Positions 52,992-61,398 of a stretch of 64,000 nt of DNA are shown here, piece by piece (position 1 is the stretch's first letter; every line of letters begins with the position of its first letter). The DNA is from Pontixanthobacter sp965223995 (lineage in GTDB: Bacteria > Pseudomonadota > Alphaproteobacteria > Sphingomonadales > Sphingomonadaceae), in the NCBI GenBank assembly GCA_965223995.1, contig CBDCXY010000003.1:1-64000 (forward strand), in the 5' to 3' direction. The position numbers and the translations under genes were made by a program. A model generated the notes under the pieces. The model made no database searches. It was not told where the DNA came from and was given only the letters and a program-made list of their open reading frames with translations.

Positions 52992-53285
52992 TCAGCGCTG
53001 TTGCGCCTGCTCGTGGTGCCGGATCACTTCGTCGATGATAAAGCGCAGGAATTTCTCGGAAAATTCCGGATCAAGCTGAGCTTCCTCGGCGAGTGCGCGC
53101 AGCCGGGCAATCTGGCGCGCCTCACGGTCAGGATCGGCCGGGGGAAGCGTGGCCTTGGTCTTATACTCGCCGACCGCCTGCGTAATGCGAAAGCGCTCGG
53201 CAAGCATATGGATCAGCGCCGCATCAATATTGTCGATGCTGCGGCGGAAGCTGGCGAGTTGCGGATCGGTGTCGGTGTTGCTCAT
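52992..53285 (-). CDS. Chorismate mutase (AroQ-fold)
   Basis: 97 residues, all-helical. FRRSIDNIDAALIHMLAERF, ITQAVGEYKTKATLPPADPD (ending DREARQ) and FSEKFLRFIIDEVIRHHE match the small chorismate mutase family that converts chorismate to prephenate for Phe/Tyr. The ATG at 53285 gives the compact form. It stands alone near the divergent polyprenyl synthase gene; the 89 bp between them hold the promoters. Confidence 0.93.
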   Translation of the reverse strand: MSNTDTDPQLASFRRSIDNIDAALIHMLAERFRITQAVGEYKTKATLPPADPDREARQIARLRALAEEAQLDPEFSEKFLRFIIDEVIRHHEQAQQR

Positions 53286-53374
53286 CGACCGCGAGTCTAT
53301 CACGCTGCGCGCAACCTTTCTACGATGCTTCGCACTTGCCAATGGCTTTTCACGCCTCCATGTGCGTTCTCACT

Positions 53375-54409
53375 ATGACCGCCGAAGTTGTACCTCTTCC
53401 ACGCAAGCGGCCCGAGGGCGGGTCCGGCGACGCGGCCTCGCTCGATCCGATGCTGGCGCTGACCGCGCAGGGGATGAATTCGGTCAACGCGGTGATCCTT
53501 GACCGGATGCAGAGCGAAATTCCGCTCATTCCGGCGCTAGCGGGCCATTTGATTTCCGGTGGCGGCAAGAGATTGCGACCGATGCTGACGCTCGCTGGAG
53601 CGGAGTTGGTCGGTTACAGTGGTACGCGGCACCACAAATTGGCGGCTGCGGTTGAGTTTATTCATACGGCAACTCTACTCCACGACGACGTCGTTGACGG
53701 TTCGGACCTGCGACGGGGCAAGGCGGCTGCAAACATCATTTACGGCAATCCGGCGACGGTGTTGGTCGGCGATTTCCTGTTTAGCCGCTCTTTCGAGCTG
53801 ATGACCGAAGACGGCAGCCTGAAAGTGCTCAAAATCCTGTCGGGTGCAAGCGCGGTGATTGCCGAGGGTGAGGTCGACCAGCTGACCGCTCAGCGCCAGA
53901 TCGAGACCAGCGAAGAGCGATACTTGAACATCATTGGCGCCAAGACTGCGGCGTTGTTCGCAGCTGCCAGCCGTATCTCGGCGGTCGTCGCCGAATGTGA
54001 CGAAGCTCAGGAAACGGCGCTCGACGATTATGGTCGCAATCTGGGTGTCGCATTTCAGCTGGTTGATGATGCTATCGACTACGATTCCGATGCTGCCGAA
54101 ATGGGCAAGGATCAGGGGGATGACTTTCGCGAAGGCAAGATGACCCTGCCGGTGATTCTCGCCTTTACCCGCGGCACCGAGGATGAACGCAAATTCTGGA
54201 AAGCAGCGATTTCGGGTGTGAAGGCGGACGACGGGGCGCTCGAACAGGCCATCGAACTGATCGCAAAATATGATGCGGTCGAGGATACGCGCGCCCGTGC
54301 GCGCCATTTTGCCGATCGCGCGGTCGACGCGATCTCGATTTTCCCCGACAGCAAGGCTCGCCATGCCATGGCCGAGGCCGCGCATTTTGCCGTTGCGCGG
54401 GGATACTAG
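53375..54409 (+). CDS. Long-chain polyprenyl diphosphate synthase
   Basis: 344 residues. A trans-prenyltransferase with the first Asp-rich motif LLHDDVVDGSDLRRG and the second QLVDDAIDYDSD, plus GGGKRLRPMLTLAGAEL. It builds the C40-C50 side chain of ubiquinone from FPP and IPP. The chain length cannot be fixed from sequence alone, though Sphingomonadales usually make Q-10, so decaprenyl is likely (ispB/ddsA-like). It fits with UbiA at 4.4-5.3 kb. Confidence 0.94.
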   Translation: MTAEVVPLPRKRPEGGSGDAASLDPMLALTAQGMNSVNAVILDRMQSEIPLIPALAGHLISGGGKRLRPMLTLAGAELVGYSGTRHHKLAAAVEFIHTATLLHDDVVDGSDLRRGKAAANIIYGNPATVLVGDFLFSRSFELMTEDGSLKVLKILSGASAVIAEGEVDQLTAQRQIETSEERYLNIIGAKTAALFAAASRISAVVAECDEAQETALDDYGRNLGVAFQLVDDAIDYDSDAAEMGKDQGDDFREGKMTLPVILAFTRGTEDERKFWKAAISGVKADDGALEQAIELIAKYDAVEDTRARARHFADRAVDAISIFPDSKARHAMAEAAHFAVARGY

Positions 54410-54421
54410 AAAGACGGTCGC

Positions 54422-56935
54422 GTGACCGGGCTCCCCATCCATGCTGTCCTGCCGGATTTGGTCGACGCACTCGACGCCGATGGCGCGGTGGTTCTGATCG
54501 CGCCGCCGGGGGCCGGCAAGACCACTGCCGTTGCACCGGCTTTGCTCGACCGGCCATGGTGCACCGGCCAGATTATCCTGCTCAGTCCACGCAGGGTTGC
54601 TGCCCGCGCAGCGGCGGACCGGATGGCGGAAGTGCTTGGTGAGAGCACCGGGGAAACCGTCGGCTACCTGACCCGGCTGGACAGCAGGCAATCGGCCAAG
54701 ACACGCATTCTGGTGATGACCGAGGCAATTTTCGTCAACCGGATCGTCGAGGATGCCGAGCTGGATGGCGTCAGCGCGGTGTTGTTTGACGAAGCGCATG
54801 AGCGGCACCTCGACAGCGATCTCGGTCTGGCGCTCGCGCTCGAAAGCCGCGTGATCTTGCGCGAGGATCTACGCATTTGTGTGATGTCGGCAACCATCGA
54901 TGGCGAGCGTTTTGCCGGTCTGCTCGGCGAAGCTGCGCCGGTGATCGAAAGCGAGGGCAAGGCCTTTCCCCTGCGGATCGAGTGGCTGGGCTCGCGCGCC
55001 GAGCAGCGGATCGAGGACTCGATGGCTGACGCGGTGATGACGGCGTGGAAGCAAGAAGAGGGCGATATTCTCGCCTTCCTCCCCGGTGTTCGCGAGATCG
55101 AGCGGGTGCGCGAAAGGCTGGAGCCACGGCTACCGGACACCCCGATCCTGCCGCTGCATGGTCAGGTCCAGCCGCAAGCGCAGCGTGCGGCAATCAGGCG
55201 CGATTCCGATGGTCGCCGCCGGATTGTTCTGGCAACCGCAATCGCTGAGACGTCTTTAACGCTCGACGGGGTCTCGGTTGTTGTCGACAGCGGCGTTGCT
55301 CGCAGCGCCGAGTTTGACCGCGCTGCGGGAACGACGCATCTGGTTACCCATCGCGCGAGCCAGGCATCGACCGCTCAACGCGCGGGTCGGGCGGCCCGGC
55401 AGGGTCCGGGTGTTGCTTACCGATTGTGGGAAGAGGCCGCGCATCCCGGCCGTCCGGAGTTTGCGCCGCCCGAAGTCGAAACCGCCGATCTCGCGCCGCT
55501 GGTCCTGTCGCTCGCCAAATGGGGCACGAGTGATCCAGCCTCGCTACCATGGCTCGATGTCCCGCCGGATGCTTCAGTCCATTCGGCGCGCGAGCGTTTG
55601 CACAAGCTAGGTGCTTTGGATGAACAGGACGCGATCACGCCGTTCGGAAGCCAGATCTCCGAACTTCCAATGGGCCCGGCGCTCGGCGCAGCAGTGCTGT
55701 TTGGCGCAAAGGCGGGGCAGGCAGATGCTGCTGCAAAGATCGCTCTGCTGTCTCAGGAACGCGGCCTGGGTGGACGCGGAGAGGATTTGTTGCAGCGCCT
55801 CGCCAAATGGAATGCCGACAATTCGTCACGCGCCAAGGCTTCGCGCAAACTGGCTGAGCGCTGGGCGCAAAAGGCTAAACGAACCGCAAAAAATTCCGTT
55901 CATGCTGAGCTTGCCGAAGCATCGTCTGTCGCTTCTGGAGCGGAGCCGCAAAAGAAGAGCGACCCTTCGACAGGCTCAGGGCAAGCGGCGATAGAAAACC
56001 CGGCGCTTTTCCTCGCTTTTGCCAAGCCGGACAACATTGCCAAGCGCCGCGATGCCTCGGGCGAGAACTGGATCTCAGCCGGAGGGAGGGGGTTCTTCCT
56101 CGACCCGGCTTCATCGCTGGCCCGTTCCGAATGGCTGGTGATTGCCGACGCTCAAGGCCAAGCGAAAGGTGCGCGGATTACTGCCGCTGCCGCTCTCGAA
56201 CCGGGCGAAGTCGAGCAATATCTCGGCCATATGATCGAGAAACGTTCGGTGGTATGCTGGAATTCGAAGGATCGCCGGGCGGAGGCGCGGCTTGAGCGGC
56301 GCATAGGAGCAATCACCCTCGCCAGTGGCCCGGACCCCCAGCCGGATATCGAGGCAGTTGCTACCGTGTTGCTCGACAAGGCCAATGACAATCTTTCCGA
56401 ATTGTTGCCCGCAGAACTGCTGGCGCGCGGCCGTCATGCCGGGATACACGCGCTGGCCCCCGATGCCCTGCGCGATAGCTCGTCACTCTGGCTAGCGCCA
56501 TTGCTCGCCCATCGCCGCGATTTGCAAGTGCCAACGGGCAAGATCACCGATGCCATTCTTGGCCAACTCGACTGGAACGATAGGCAGCGGTTGGACGAAG
56601 CAGCCCCACGCGAGTTCATCAGCCCAACCGGATCGAGCCACCGGATCGACTATGCTGGCGAGGGTCCTCCTGCGGTCGAAATCCGCGTGCAGGCGCTGTT
56701 TGGACTCGACCGGCATCCGATGATTGGCGACACCCCGATACTGTTACAACTCACCAGTCCGGCTGGTCGCCCGATCCAGGCGACGCGCGATCTACCGGGC
56801 TTCTGGCGCGGAAGTTGGCGCGATGTGGCAAAGGATATGAAGGGACGCTATCCCAAGCATCGCTGGCCCGATGAACCCTGGCTGGAGAAGCCCAGCCTGA
56901 AGACCAAGAACGCCTTTTCAAAAAGCGGCGGTTGA
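54422..56935 (+). CDS. hrpB: ATP-dependent helicase HrpB
   Basis: 837 residues. A DExH-box RNA helicase with Walker A APPGAGKTTA, DEAH box VLFDEAHERH, SAT motif VMSATIDG and TSLTLDGVSVVVDSG, plus AQRAGRAARQGPG (motif VI). The C-terminal HrpB-specific region is present. At residues ~491-525 it carries an inserted peptide (NSVHAELAEAS...DPSTGSGQAA) encoded by REP-like DNA. The GTG at 54422 lies 12 bp after the preceding stop. In other bacteria HrpB is a poorly characterised RNA helicase. Confidence 0.93.
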   Translation: MTGLPIHAVLPDLVDALDADGAVVLIAPPGAGKTTAVAPALLDRPWCTGQIILLSPRRVAARAAADRMAEVLGESTGETVGYLTRLDSRQSAKTRILVMTEAIFVNRIVEDAELDGVSAVLFDEAHERHLDSDLGLALALESRVILREDLRICVMSATIDGERFAGLLGEAAPVIESEGKAFPLRIEWLGSRAEQRIEDSMADAVMTAWKQEEGDILAFLPGVREIERVRERLEPRLPDTPILPLHGQVQPQAQRAAIRRDSDGRRRIVLATAIAETSLTLDGVSVVVDSGVARSAEFDRAAGTTHLVTHRASQASTAQRAGRAARQGPGVAYRLWEEAAHPGRPEFAPPEVETADLAPLVLSLAKWGTSDPASLPWLDVPPDASVHSARERLHKLGALDEQDAITPFGSQISELPMGPALGAAVLFGAKAGQADAAAKIALLSQERGLGGRGEDLLQRLAKWNADNSSRAKASRKLAERWAQKAKRTAKNSVHAELAEASSVASGAEPQKKSDPSTGSGQAAIENPALFLAFAKPDNIAKRRDASGENWISAGGRGFFLDPASSLARSEWLVIADAQGQAKGARITAAAALEPGEVEQYLGHMIEKRSVVCWNSKDRRAEARLERRIGAITLASGPDPQPDIEAVATVLLDKANDNLSELLPAELLARGRHAGIHALAPDALRDSSSLWLAPLLAHRRDLQVPTGKITDAILGQLDWNDRQRLDEAAPREFISPTGSSHRIDYAGEGPPAVEIRVQALFGLDRHPMIGDTPILLQLTSPAGRPIQATRDLPGFWRGSWRDVAKDMKGRYPKHRWPDEPWLEKPSLKTKNAFSKSGG
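55896..55988. repeat. REP-like element inserted in frame within hrpB
   Basis: CCGTTCATGCTGAGC at 55896-55910 equals the first 15 bases of the reverse complement of the intergenic repeat at 21132-21171. CCCTTCGACAGGCTCAGGGC at about 55963-55982 matches its other half. About 52 bp between them are unrelated to that copy. The ~93-bp unit keeps the reading frame and adds ~31 residues to HrpB. Confidence 0.85.
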
Positions 56936-56952
56936 TCTAAACGCCCCGCATT

Positions 56953-57231
56953 ATGGCAGCACGCATTTATCAGGTTCCAAAGAGCGCGATGCAATCGGGC
57001 AAGGCGAAGATCGACAGCTGGATGCTCGAATTCGAGCAGTCCGAGGCGCGCAAACCCGATCCGCTGATGGGTTGGATCGGCAGCGGTGACACGCAAGCTC
57101 AGGTGCAGCTGAAATTCGACAGCAAGGATGCGGCCAAGGCCTATGCCGAAAAGCACGGCATCGCTGCACGCGTCTATGCGACGCCGCCAAAGTCGCTCAA
57201 GCTACAGGCCTACGCCGACAATTTCGGCTGA
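56953..57231 (+). CDS. NDUFS4-like ETC complex I accessory subunit
   Basis: 92 residues. MAARIYQVPKSAMQSGKA and the C-terminal PLMGWIGSGDTQAQVQLKF with AKAYAEKHGIAARVY match the ETC_C1_NDUFS4 family. It is an accessory subunit of respiratory complex I in alphaproteobacteria and mitochondria. It lies 17 bp after hrpB on the same strand. The core nuo genes are elsewhere. Confidence 0.93.
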   Translation: MAARIYQVPKSAMQSGKAKIDSWMLEFEQSEARKPDPLMGWIGSGDTQAQVQLKFDSKDAAKAYAEKHGIAARVYATPPKSLKLQAYADNFG

Positions 57232-57279
57232 CACGATCAGTCCGCCAAGGTGATATTTGCACCTTGGCGCTCGCTCCGC

Positions 57280-57957
57280 CTACTCGCTATGATGCGGCGT
57301 AGCGGTTTTTCCCTGCCAGACCGCTTTGCCCGATTCCACCGCCGCGCGGCAATCGGTGGCATCCGCGCCAATGTCTTCGACAAGAAACACCATGTCTGAC
57401 GTGTAATCGCCCGTGAAGCGAATGTCGTCGCATTCGCCATCATTGGCGAAATTCGCGGTGTCGGTGCCGTAGTTGATCGGACTTTCTTCGGTCGGATCGG
57501 CAAACAGGGCGTTAAGCTGGACGCTGTTGTTCGCGAATGCGGATCGGCAGTCGGTCATGTCCTTGCCGATCGAATCGCTCAATAGATCGCCTGCCATTCC
57601 TTCGCCGACGAAGCGCGGATCGTCGCATTCGCCATCGCGCGCGAACTCGCTTTCGTTGTTGCCAAAGTCTATCGCTTCGATCGGAAGATCGATCCCTTCC
57701 GGTCTGGCTTTGGTTACGATGCTTTTCAACACGATGCGGCCCTGTCGGAACGCGATCCGACAATCGGTTGCATCGTGGCCGACATCCGAATCGAGCAGCA
57801 GCGTGTCGGTCATGCCCGATCCCTCGAAACGGCTGTCATCACATTCGCCATCGCGAGCGAATTCGCTGCTATCGTCGCCAAAATCGATATCCTGAGCGAG
57901 CACCGGGGAAGGGAATGCCAGTGCAATCGCGGTTGCCGCTGCGGCTACGCGCTTCAT
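57280..57957 (-). CDS. Exported protein with three Cys-acidic repeats (paralogue A)
   Basis: 225 residues. A signal peptide (AIALAFPSPVLAQ) is followed by three repeats of ~55-60 residues. Each starts near DFG[DN][DN], has DGECDD, RF and TDCR motifs, and contains two Cys spaced C-x25/26-C. The repeats read SSEFARDGECDDSRFEGSGM, SEFARDGECDDPRFVGEGM and NFANDGECDDIRFTG. Mature protein therefore has six cysteines, probably three intra-repeat disulfides. The acidic DGECDD loop could bind Ca2+ (inference). It overlaps paralogue B by 4 bp (ATGA), so the two are coupled. No domain is recognised. Confidence 0.75.
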   Translation of the reverse strand: MKRVAAAATAIALAFPSPVLAQDIDFGDDSSEFARDGECDDSRFEGSGMTDTLLLDSDVGHDATDCRIAFRQGRIVLKSIVTKARPEGIDLPIEAIDFGNNESEFARDGECDDPRFVGEGMAGDLLSDSIGKDMTDCRSAFANNSVQLNALFADPTEESPINYGTDTANFANDGECDDIRFTGDYTSDMVFLVEDIGADATDCRAAVESGKAVWQGKTATPHHSE

Positions 57958-58418
57958 TCACGCAGTTCCAGATTTCCGGCTTCGTAGGCCGTGCGGCAGT
58001 CGGTCGCATCGCTCTTTACGTCTTCTTCGAGCAGCGTCGTAGAAGTCATTCCGGCCCCGGTAAAACGCATGTCGTCGCATTCACCGTCATTAGCCCAAGT
58101 GCTGCTGTCATCGCCCCAGATGATGCCGCTGGAATCGCGTATGGGAGTATCAGGCGTATCGGGATCGTCTCCGCGCAAGGTCAGGCGACCCTGCTCATAG
58201 GCCGTGCGGCAATCGGTCGCGTCGTGGCCGACATCCGATTCGAGCAGCGGCGTATCTGTCATGCCGGAACCGATGAAGCGCCTGTCGTCGCATTCTCCAT
58301 CCTTGGCCCACATGCTTTCATCGTCGCCGAAGTCTATATCTTCTGCGAAAGCGGGCTGCGGTGCCACGAGCGCAATCGCGACGAAGCAAGCGGAAATTCT
58401 GTTTCTGGTATTCGACAT
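57954..58418 (-). CDS. Exported protein with two Cys-acidic repeats (paralogue B)
   Basis: 154 residues. A signal peptide (ISACFVAIALVAPQPAFAED) is followed by two copies of the repeat seen in paralogue A: MWAKDGECDDRRFIGSGMTD and TWANDGECDDMRFTGAGMT, each with a TDCRTAYE second Cys at C-x26-C. It is first in a two-gene unit with A, with 276 bp to paralogue C. Base-level similarity between copies (shared TCGTCGCATTCGCCATC-like tracts) suggests recent duplication. No function is recognised. Confidence 0.75.
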   Translation of the reverse strand: MSNTRNRISACFVAIALVAPQPAFAEDIDFGDDESMWAKDGECDDRRFIGSGMTDTPLLESDVGHDATDCRTAYEQGRLTLRGDDPDTPDTPIRDSSGIIWGDDSSTWANDGECDDMRFTGAGMTSTTLLEEDVKSDATDCRTAYEAGNLELRE

Positions 58419-58601
58419 CGGTCCCTCCGTTCAGTGCCGGGATAACGCGGCGATGCGGCCCGATCAACGACGCATGTGCTGGGCCATCCACTGTGACTGG
58501 ACGATGAACGGAGGCAAGCGAGCGACGAGTTGAGTTGTCTGGATTGCCTGCACGAGCGCAATTGCAGCTTGATTCCCGCCGCACTCATCGCCATATGCGC
58601 C

Positions 58602-58696
58602 GCCGGGAGTCGGGTGGACGTTTGCGTTCGCCAACCTGGTCAGGTCCGGAAGGAAGCAGCCACAACGAGTTGCGACGGGTCGCTCGGCTCCTTTTT
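58602..58696 (+). ncRNA. ffs: Signal recognition particle RNA (4.5S)
   Basis: The invariant apical core GGTCAGGTCCGGAAGGAAGC lies at about 58638-58657. Outer arms GCCGGGAG (58602-) and CGCTCGGC (58681-58688) pair, giving a ~90-nt hairpin. A T-run at 58692-58696 is the likely terminator. It pairs with Ffh for co-translational targeting. Placement just upstream of dnaX is conserved. The 3' end overlaps the end of convergent paralogue C by a few bases. 5' and 3' ends are approximate. Confidence 0.92.
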
Positions 58697-59012
58697 ACTT
58701 CAGCCTGATATCGCCTTTTTCGTAAGCCGTGCGGCAATCGGTTGCGTCGTGCCCGGCGTCTTCGTCGAGCAACACGGTTTCGGTCATGCCGGGGCCGATG
58801 AAGCGACCATCGTCGCATTCGCCATCATTGGCCCATTCGCTCGAATCATCACCGAAATCGATATCGTTGACAGCTTGCGCGGAAGGCGTCCCTGCAGCGT
58901 CGTTCTGTGATGCAGCTTCGCTCGATTCGTCTTCCTGCGCCGCCGTGCACCCGGCCAGCACTGAACAGGCGGCCAAGCCCAATGCAATTGCGCCAATGTT
59001 GCTGCTCATCAT
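58695..59012 (-). CDS. Lipoprotein with one Cys-acidic repeat (paralogue C)
   Basis: 105 residues. The signal ends in SVLAGC, a canonical lipobox, followed by an acidic Ser/Ala/Glu-rich linker and one repeat copy (EWANDGECDDGRFIGPGM, with TDCRTAYEKGDIRLK to the end). It is on the strand opposite to ffs and dnaX, and lies between them. Its T-rich 3' end (stop TAA at 58695) overlaps the ffs terminator region. The single repeat on a lipid anchor suggests surface or periplasmic display of the repeat. The function is unknown. Confidence 0.72.
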   Translation of the reverse strand: MMSSNIGAIALGLAACSVLAGCTAAQEDESSEAASQNDAAGTPSAQAVNDIDFGDDSSEWANDGECDDGRFIGPGMTETVLLDEDAGHDATDCRTAYEKGDIRLK

Positions 59013-59152
59013 TTCCAGCCCTCCCGTTGTTCAGACGATCAATAGCACAGATTGCTGCCAGATCGTTCGGAAAACCGAATTGTCTACAACAAGGAAGGCA
59101 AACTCGGCTGACAGGCTTCGACAAGCTCGCCCGGACCGCTTAAGACCGTGAT

Positions 59153-60931
59153 ATGGGCGATTCACCGGACAAACAGGACATGTCTTCGTTGGACAATGGC
59201 GAAGAGGGAACCGCGCCATCAGCGGCTGAGCTCGAGGCTGCCGGACAGGATACGATGTTCGGTGATGCGCCGGTCGAACAGCCGGTAACCGAACCGGCGA
59301 AGCCCGCGCCAAAACCAACTGCGGACGCGAACCAGCCCTACCGGGTTCTGGCGCGCAAGTACCGCCCGCAAACCTTCGCCGAATTGATCGGTCAGGAGCC
59401 GATGGTGCGCACGCTTGCCAACGCAATCGAGCGCGACCGGCTGGCACATGCCTTCCTGATGACTGGCGTGCGCGGGGTCGGGAAAACCTCGACCGCGCGG
59501 CTGATTGCAAAGGCACTCAATTGCATTGGGCCTGACGGAAATGGAGGACCAACCATCGATCCGTGTGGTCAGTGCGAACCGTGCACCGCGATTGCAGAGG
59601 GGCGCCATATCGACGTGATCGAGATGGATGCGGCCTCGCATACCGGGGTCGACGATGTGCGCGAGATTATCGAGGCGGTGCGCTATGCGGCGGTCTCGGC
59701 GCGCTACAAGATCTACATCATCGACGAGGTTCACATGCTGTCGCGCAACGCATTTAACGCGTTGCTTAAGACACTGGAAGAACCGCCCGCGCATGTGAAA
59801 TTCCTCTTCGCGACCACCGAAGTCGAGAAGCTACCGGTCACCGTCCTTAGCCGGACGCAGCGTTTCGACCTGCGGCGGATCACCACCGATATGCTGCAGG
59901 ATCACTTCGCCAAAATCTGCGGGCTCGAAGGTGTCGAGGCAGAGGACGAGGCGCTGCATATGATTGCCTCTGCGGCTGAAGGATCGGTGCGCGACGGGTT
60001 GTCGATCCTCGATCAGGCGATTGCCCATGCCGATCTGGGCGGCGAGGGCAAGATTGCCGCCGAGCGCGTACGCGATATGCTGGGGCTCGCTGACAAGGGT
60101 GCGCAGCGCAAAATGCTCGGCCTGATGCTGGGCGGCGATGCCAAGTCGATGCTCGCGGCGATGGACGATCTCTATGCGCTGGGTGTCGAGCCTCTGGCAT
60201 TGATGCGCGGGCTGATGGACCTCGTTCACAAGATCACCGTCGCGCAGATCGGCGGCGGCGAACCCGATGCGCCGACGGCGGAAGAGCGCGAAGCGCTGGC
60301 CGATTGGGCAGGGCGCATGTCGCCGGGTCAGCTCCACCGGCTGTGGCAATTGCTGCTCAAGGGATATGACGAGGTCAAGCAGGCGCCCGATCCGCTGGTC
60401 TCGGCGCGAATGGCGCTGCTGCGCGCGATGCATGCTGCCGACCTGCCTGATCCCGGTAAGCTCGCGAAGAAGCTGGAGCACCTTGCGACCACGGGCGCGG
60501 CTCAAACTGCGTCCGGCGATAATGCCACCGTTGGTGCGCCCAGCGCATCGCTCAGTTGGACCCAGCTCGTCGAGAGCGTCGAGGCAAACGGCAATCACCT
60601 TGCGGCGAGCATCATGCGTTTGCAGGTTCGGCCCGTTTCGCTCGAAAAGAACACGCTGCGCTTCTCGCGCTCCGACCGGTTCAAGGACGATATCGGCCCG
60701 CAACTGCGCGATGCGTTGATGGGGGCGACGGGTGATCGCTGGACGGTCGAGGAGTGTTCTGACGAAGGCGATCTGTCGCTCGTCGAACAGGACGAAGCCG
60801 CGCAGCGGTCGGCCTTGGAAAAACTCAAACAGCACCCACTTGTAGAAGCAACCATGGCGGCCTTTCCCGATGCGGAAATGGTCGAAGAGGAAAATACGCC
60901 GTCCCGGGCCAGTGGTGGCTGGGGCCGATAG
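59153..60931 (+). CDS. dnaX: DNA polymerase III subunit gamma/tau
   Basis: 592 residues. An acidic ~60-residue N-terminal extension (SSLDNGEEGTAPSAAELEAA) is unusual for the protein. It is followed by the clamp-loader AAA+ domain with Walker A GVRGVGKTSTAR, the zinc-binding cysteines (ALNC, DPCGQCEPC), Walker B IIDEVHMLS and SRC-like LSRTQRFDLRR. The C-terminal tau region contains domain III and the conserved tail. It loads the sliding clamp. It is followed 18 bp later by ybaB. Confidence 0.97.
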   Translation: MGDSPDKQDMSSLDNGEEGTAPSAAELEAAGQDTMFGDAPVEQPVTEPAKPAPKPTADANQPYRVLARKYRPQTFAELIGQEPMVRTLANAIERDRLAHAFLMTGVRGVGKTSTARLIAKALNCIGPDGNGGPTIDPCGQCEPCTAIAEGRHIDVIEMDAASHTGVDDVREIIEAVRYAAVSARYKIYIIDEVHMLSRNAFNALLKTLEEPPAHVKFLFATTEVEKLPVTVLSRTQRFDLRRITTDMLQDHFAKICGLEGVEAEDEALHMIASAAEGSVRDGLSILDQAIAHADLGGEGKIAAERVRDMLGLADKGAQRKMLGLMLGGDAKSMLAAMDDLYALGVEPLALMRGLMDLVHKITVAQIGGGEPDAPTAEEREALADWAGRMSPGQLHRLWQLLLKGYDEVKQAPDPLVSARMALLRAMHAADLPDPGKLAKKLEHLATTGAAQTASGDNATVGAPSASLSWTQLVESVEANGNHLAASIMRLQVRPVSLEKNTLRFSRSDRFKDDIGPQLRDALMGATGDRWTVEECSDEGDLSLVEQDEAAQRSALEKLKQHPLVEATMAAFPDAEMVEEENTPSRASGGWGR

Positions 60932-60949
60932 ACCCAAGAGGAACTCGCG

Positions 60950-61291
60950 ATGAAATCGATGGAAGAGATGATCCAGGCTGCGCAGAAAGCCGCCGAAACC
61001 ATCCAGACGCAAATGAACGATGTGCAGGCCAAGCTCGACGCAATCGAAGTCGAGGGCGAGGCTGGTGGCGGGCTGGTTCAAGTTCGCGCCAGCGCGAAAG
61101 GGCGTATTCTCGGCGTGAGCATCGATGAAAGCCTGATGAAGCCCGAAGAAAAACAGATGGTCGAGGACCTTGTGACTGCCGCCTTCAACGACGCGCGCGG
61201 CAAGGCCGACCGTGTTTCCGAGGAGGAAATGAAGAAGATCCAGGGCGGCATGGGCCTGCCCCCGGGGTTTAATTTGCCGGACATGGGCTAA
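60950..61291 (+). CDS. YbaB/EbfC family nucleoid-associated protein
   Basis: 113 residues. MEEMIQAAQKAAETIQTQMN, AGGGLVQVRASAKGRILGVS and EDLVTAAFNDARGKADRVSE match the YbaB/EbfC family of DNA-binding nucleoid proteins. The order dnaX-ybaB is the standard one; recR, which usually follows, is not here and instead a class II aldolase gene lies next. The ATG is preceded by AGAGGAA. Confidence 0.96.
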   Translation: MKSMEEMIQAAQKAAETIQTQMNDVQAKLDAIEVEGEAGGGLVQVRASAKGRILGVSIDESLMKPEEKQMVEDLVTAAFNDARGKADRVSEEEMKKIQGGMGLPPGFNLPDMG

Positions 61292-61398
61292 GCCAACGCG
61301 CTGCGCGGCCGCTGGGCCGAAGGCGCGAAATCTTTACGTGGCGCTCCACGCCAAATTCATGCTATCAGTCTCCAAAAGCAACTAATGGAGAGACCCGA

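Noticed and set aside
53675..54808. 377-codon minus-strand frame over the polyprenyl synthase gene
   Set aside because: The synthase has both Asp-rich motifs in the correct order on the plus strand; the antisense has no domain.
59831..61081. 416-codon minus-strand frame over dnaX and ybaB
   Set aside because: Both plus-strand genes are clear, conserved and in the standard order.
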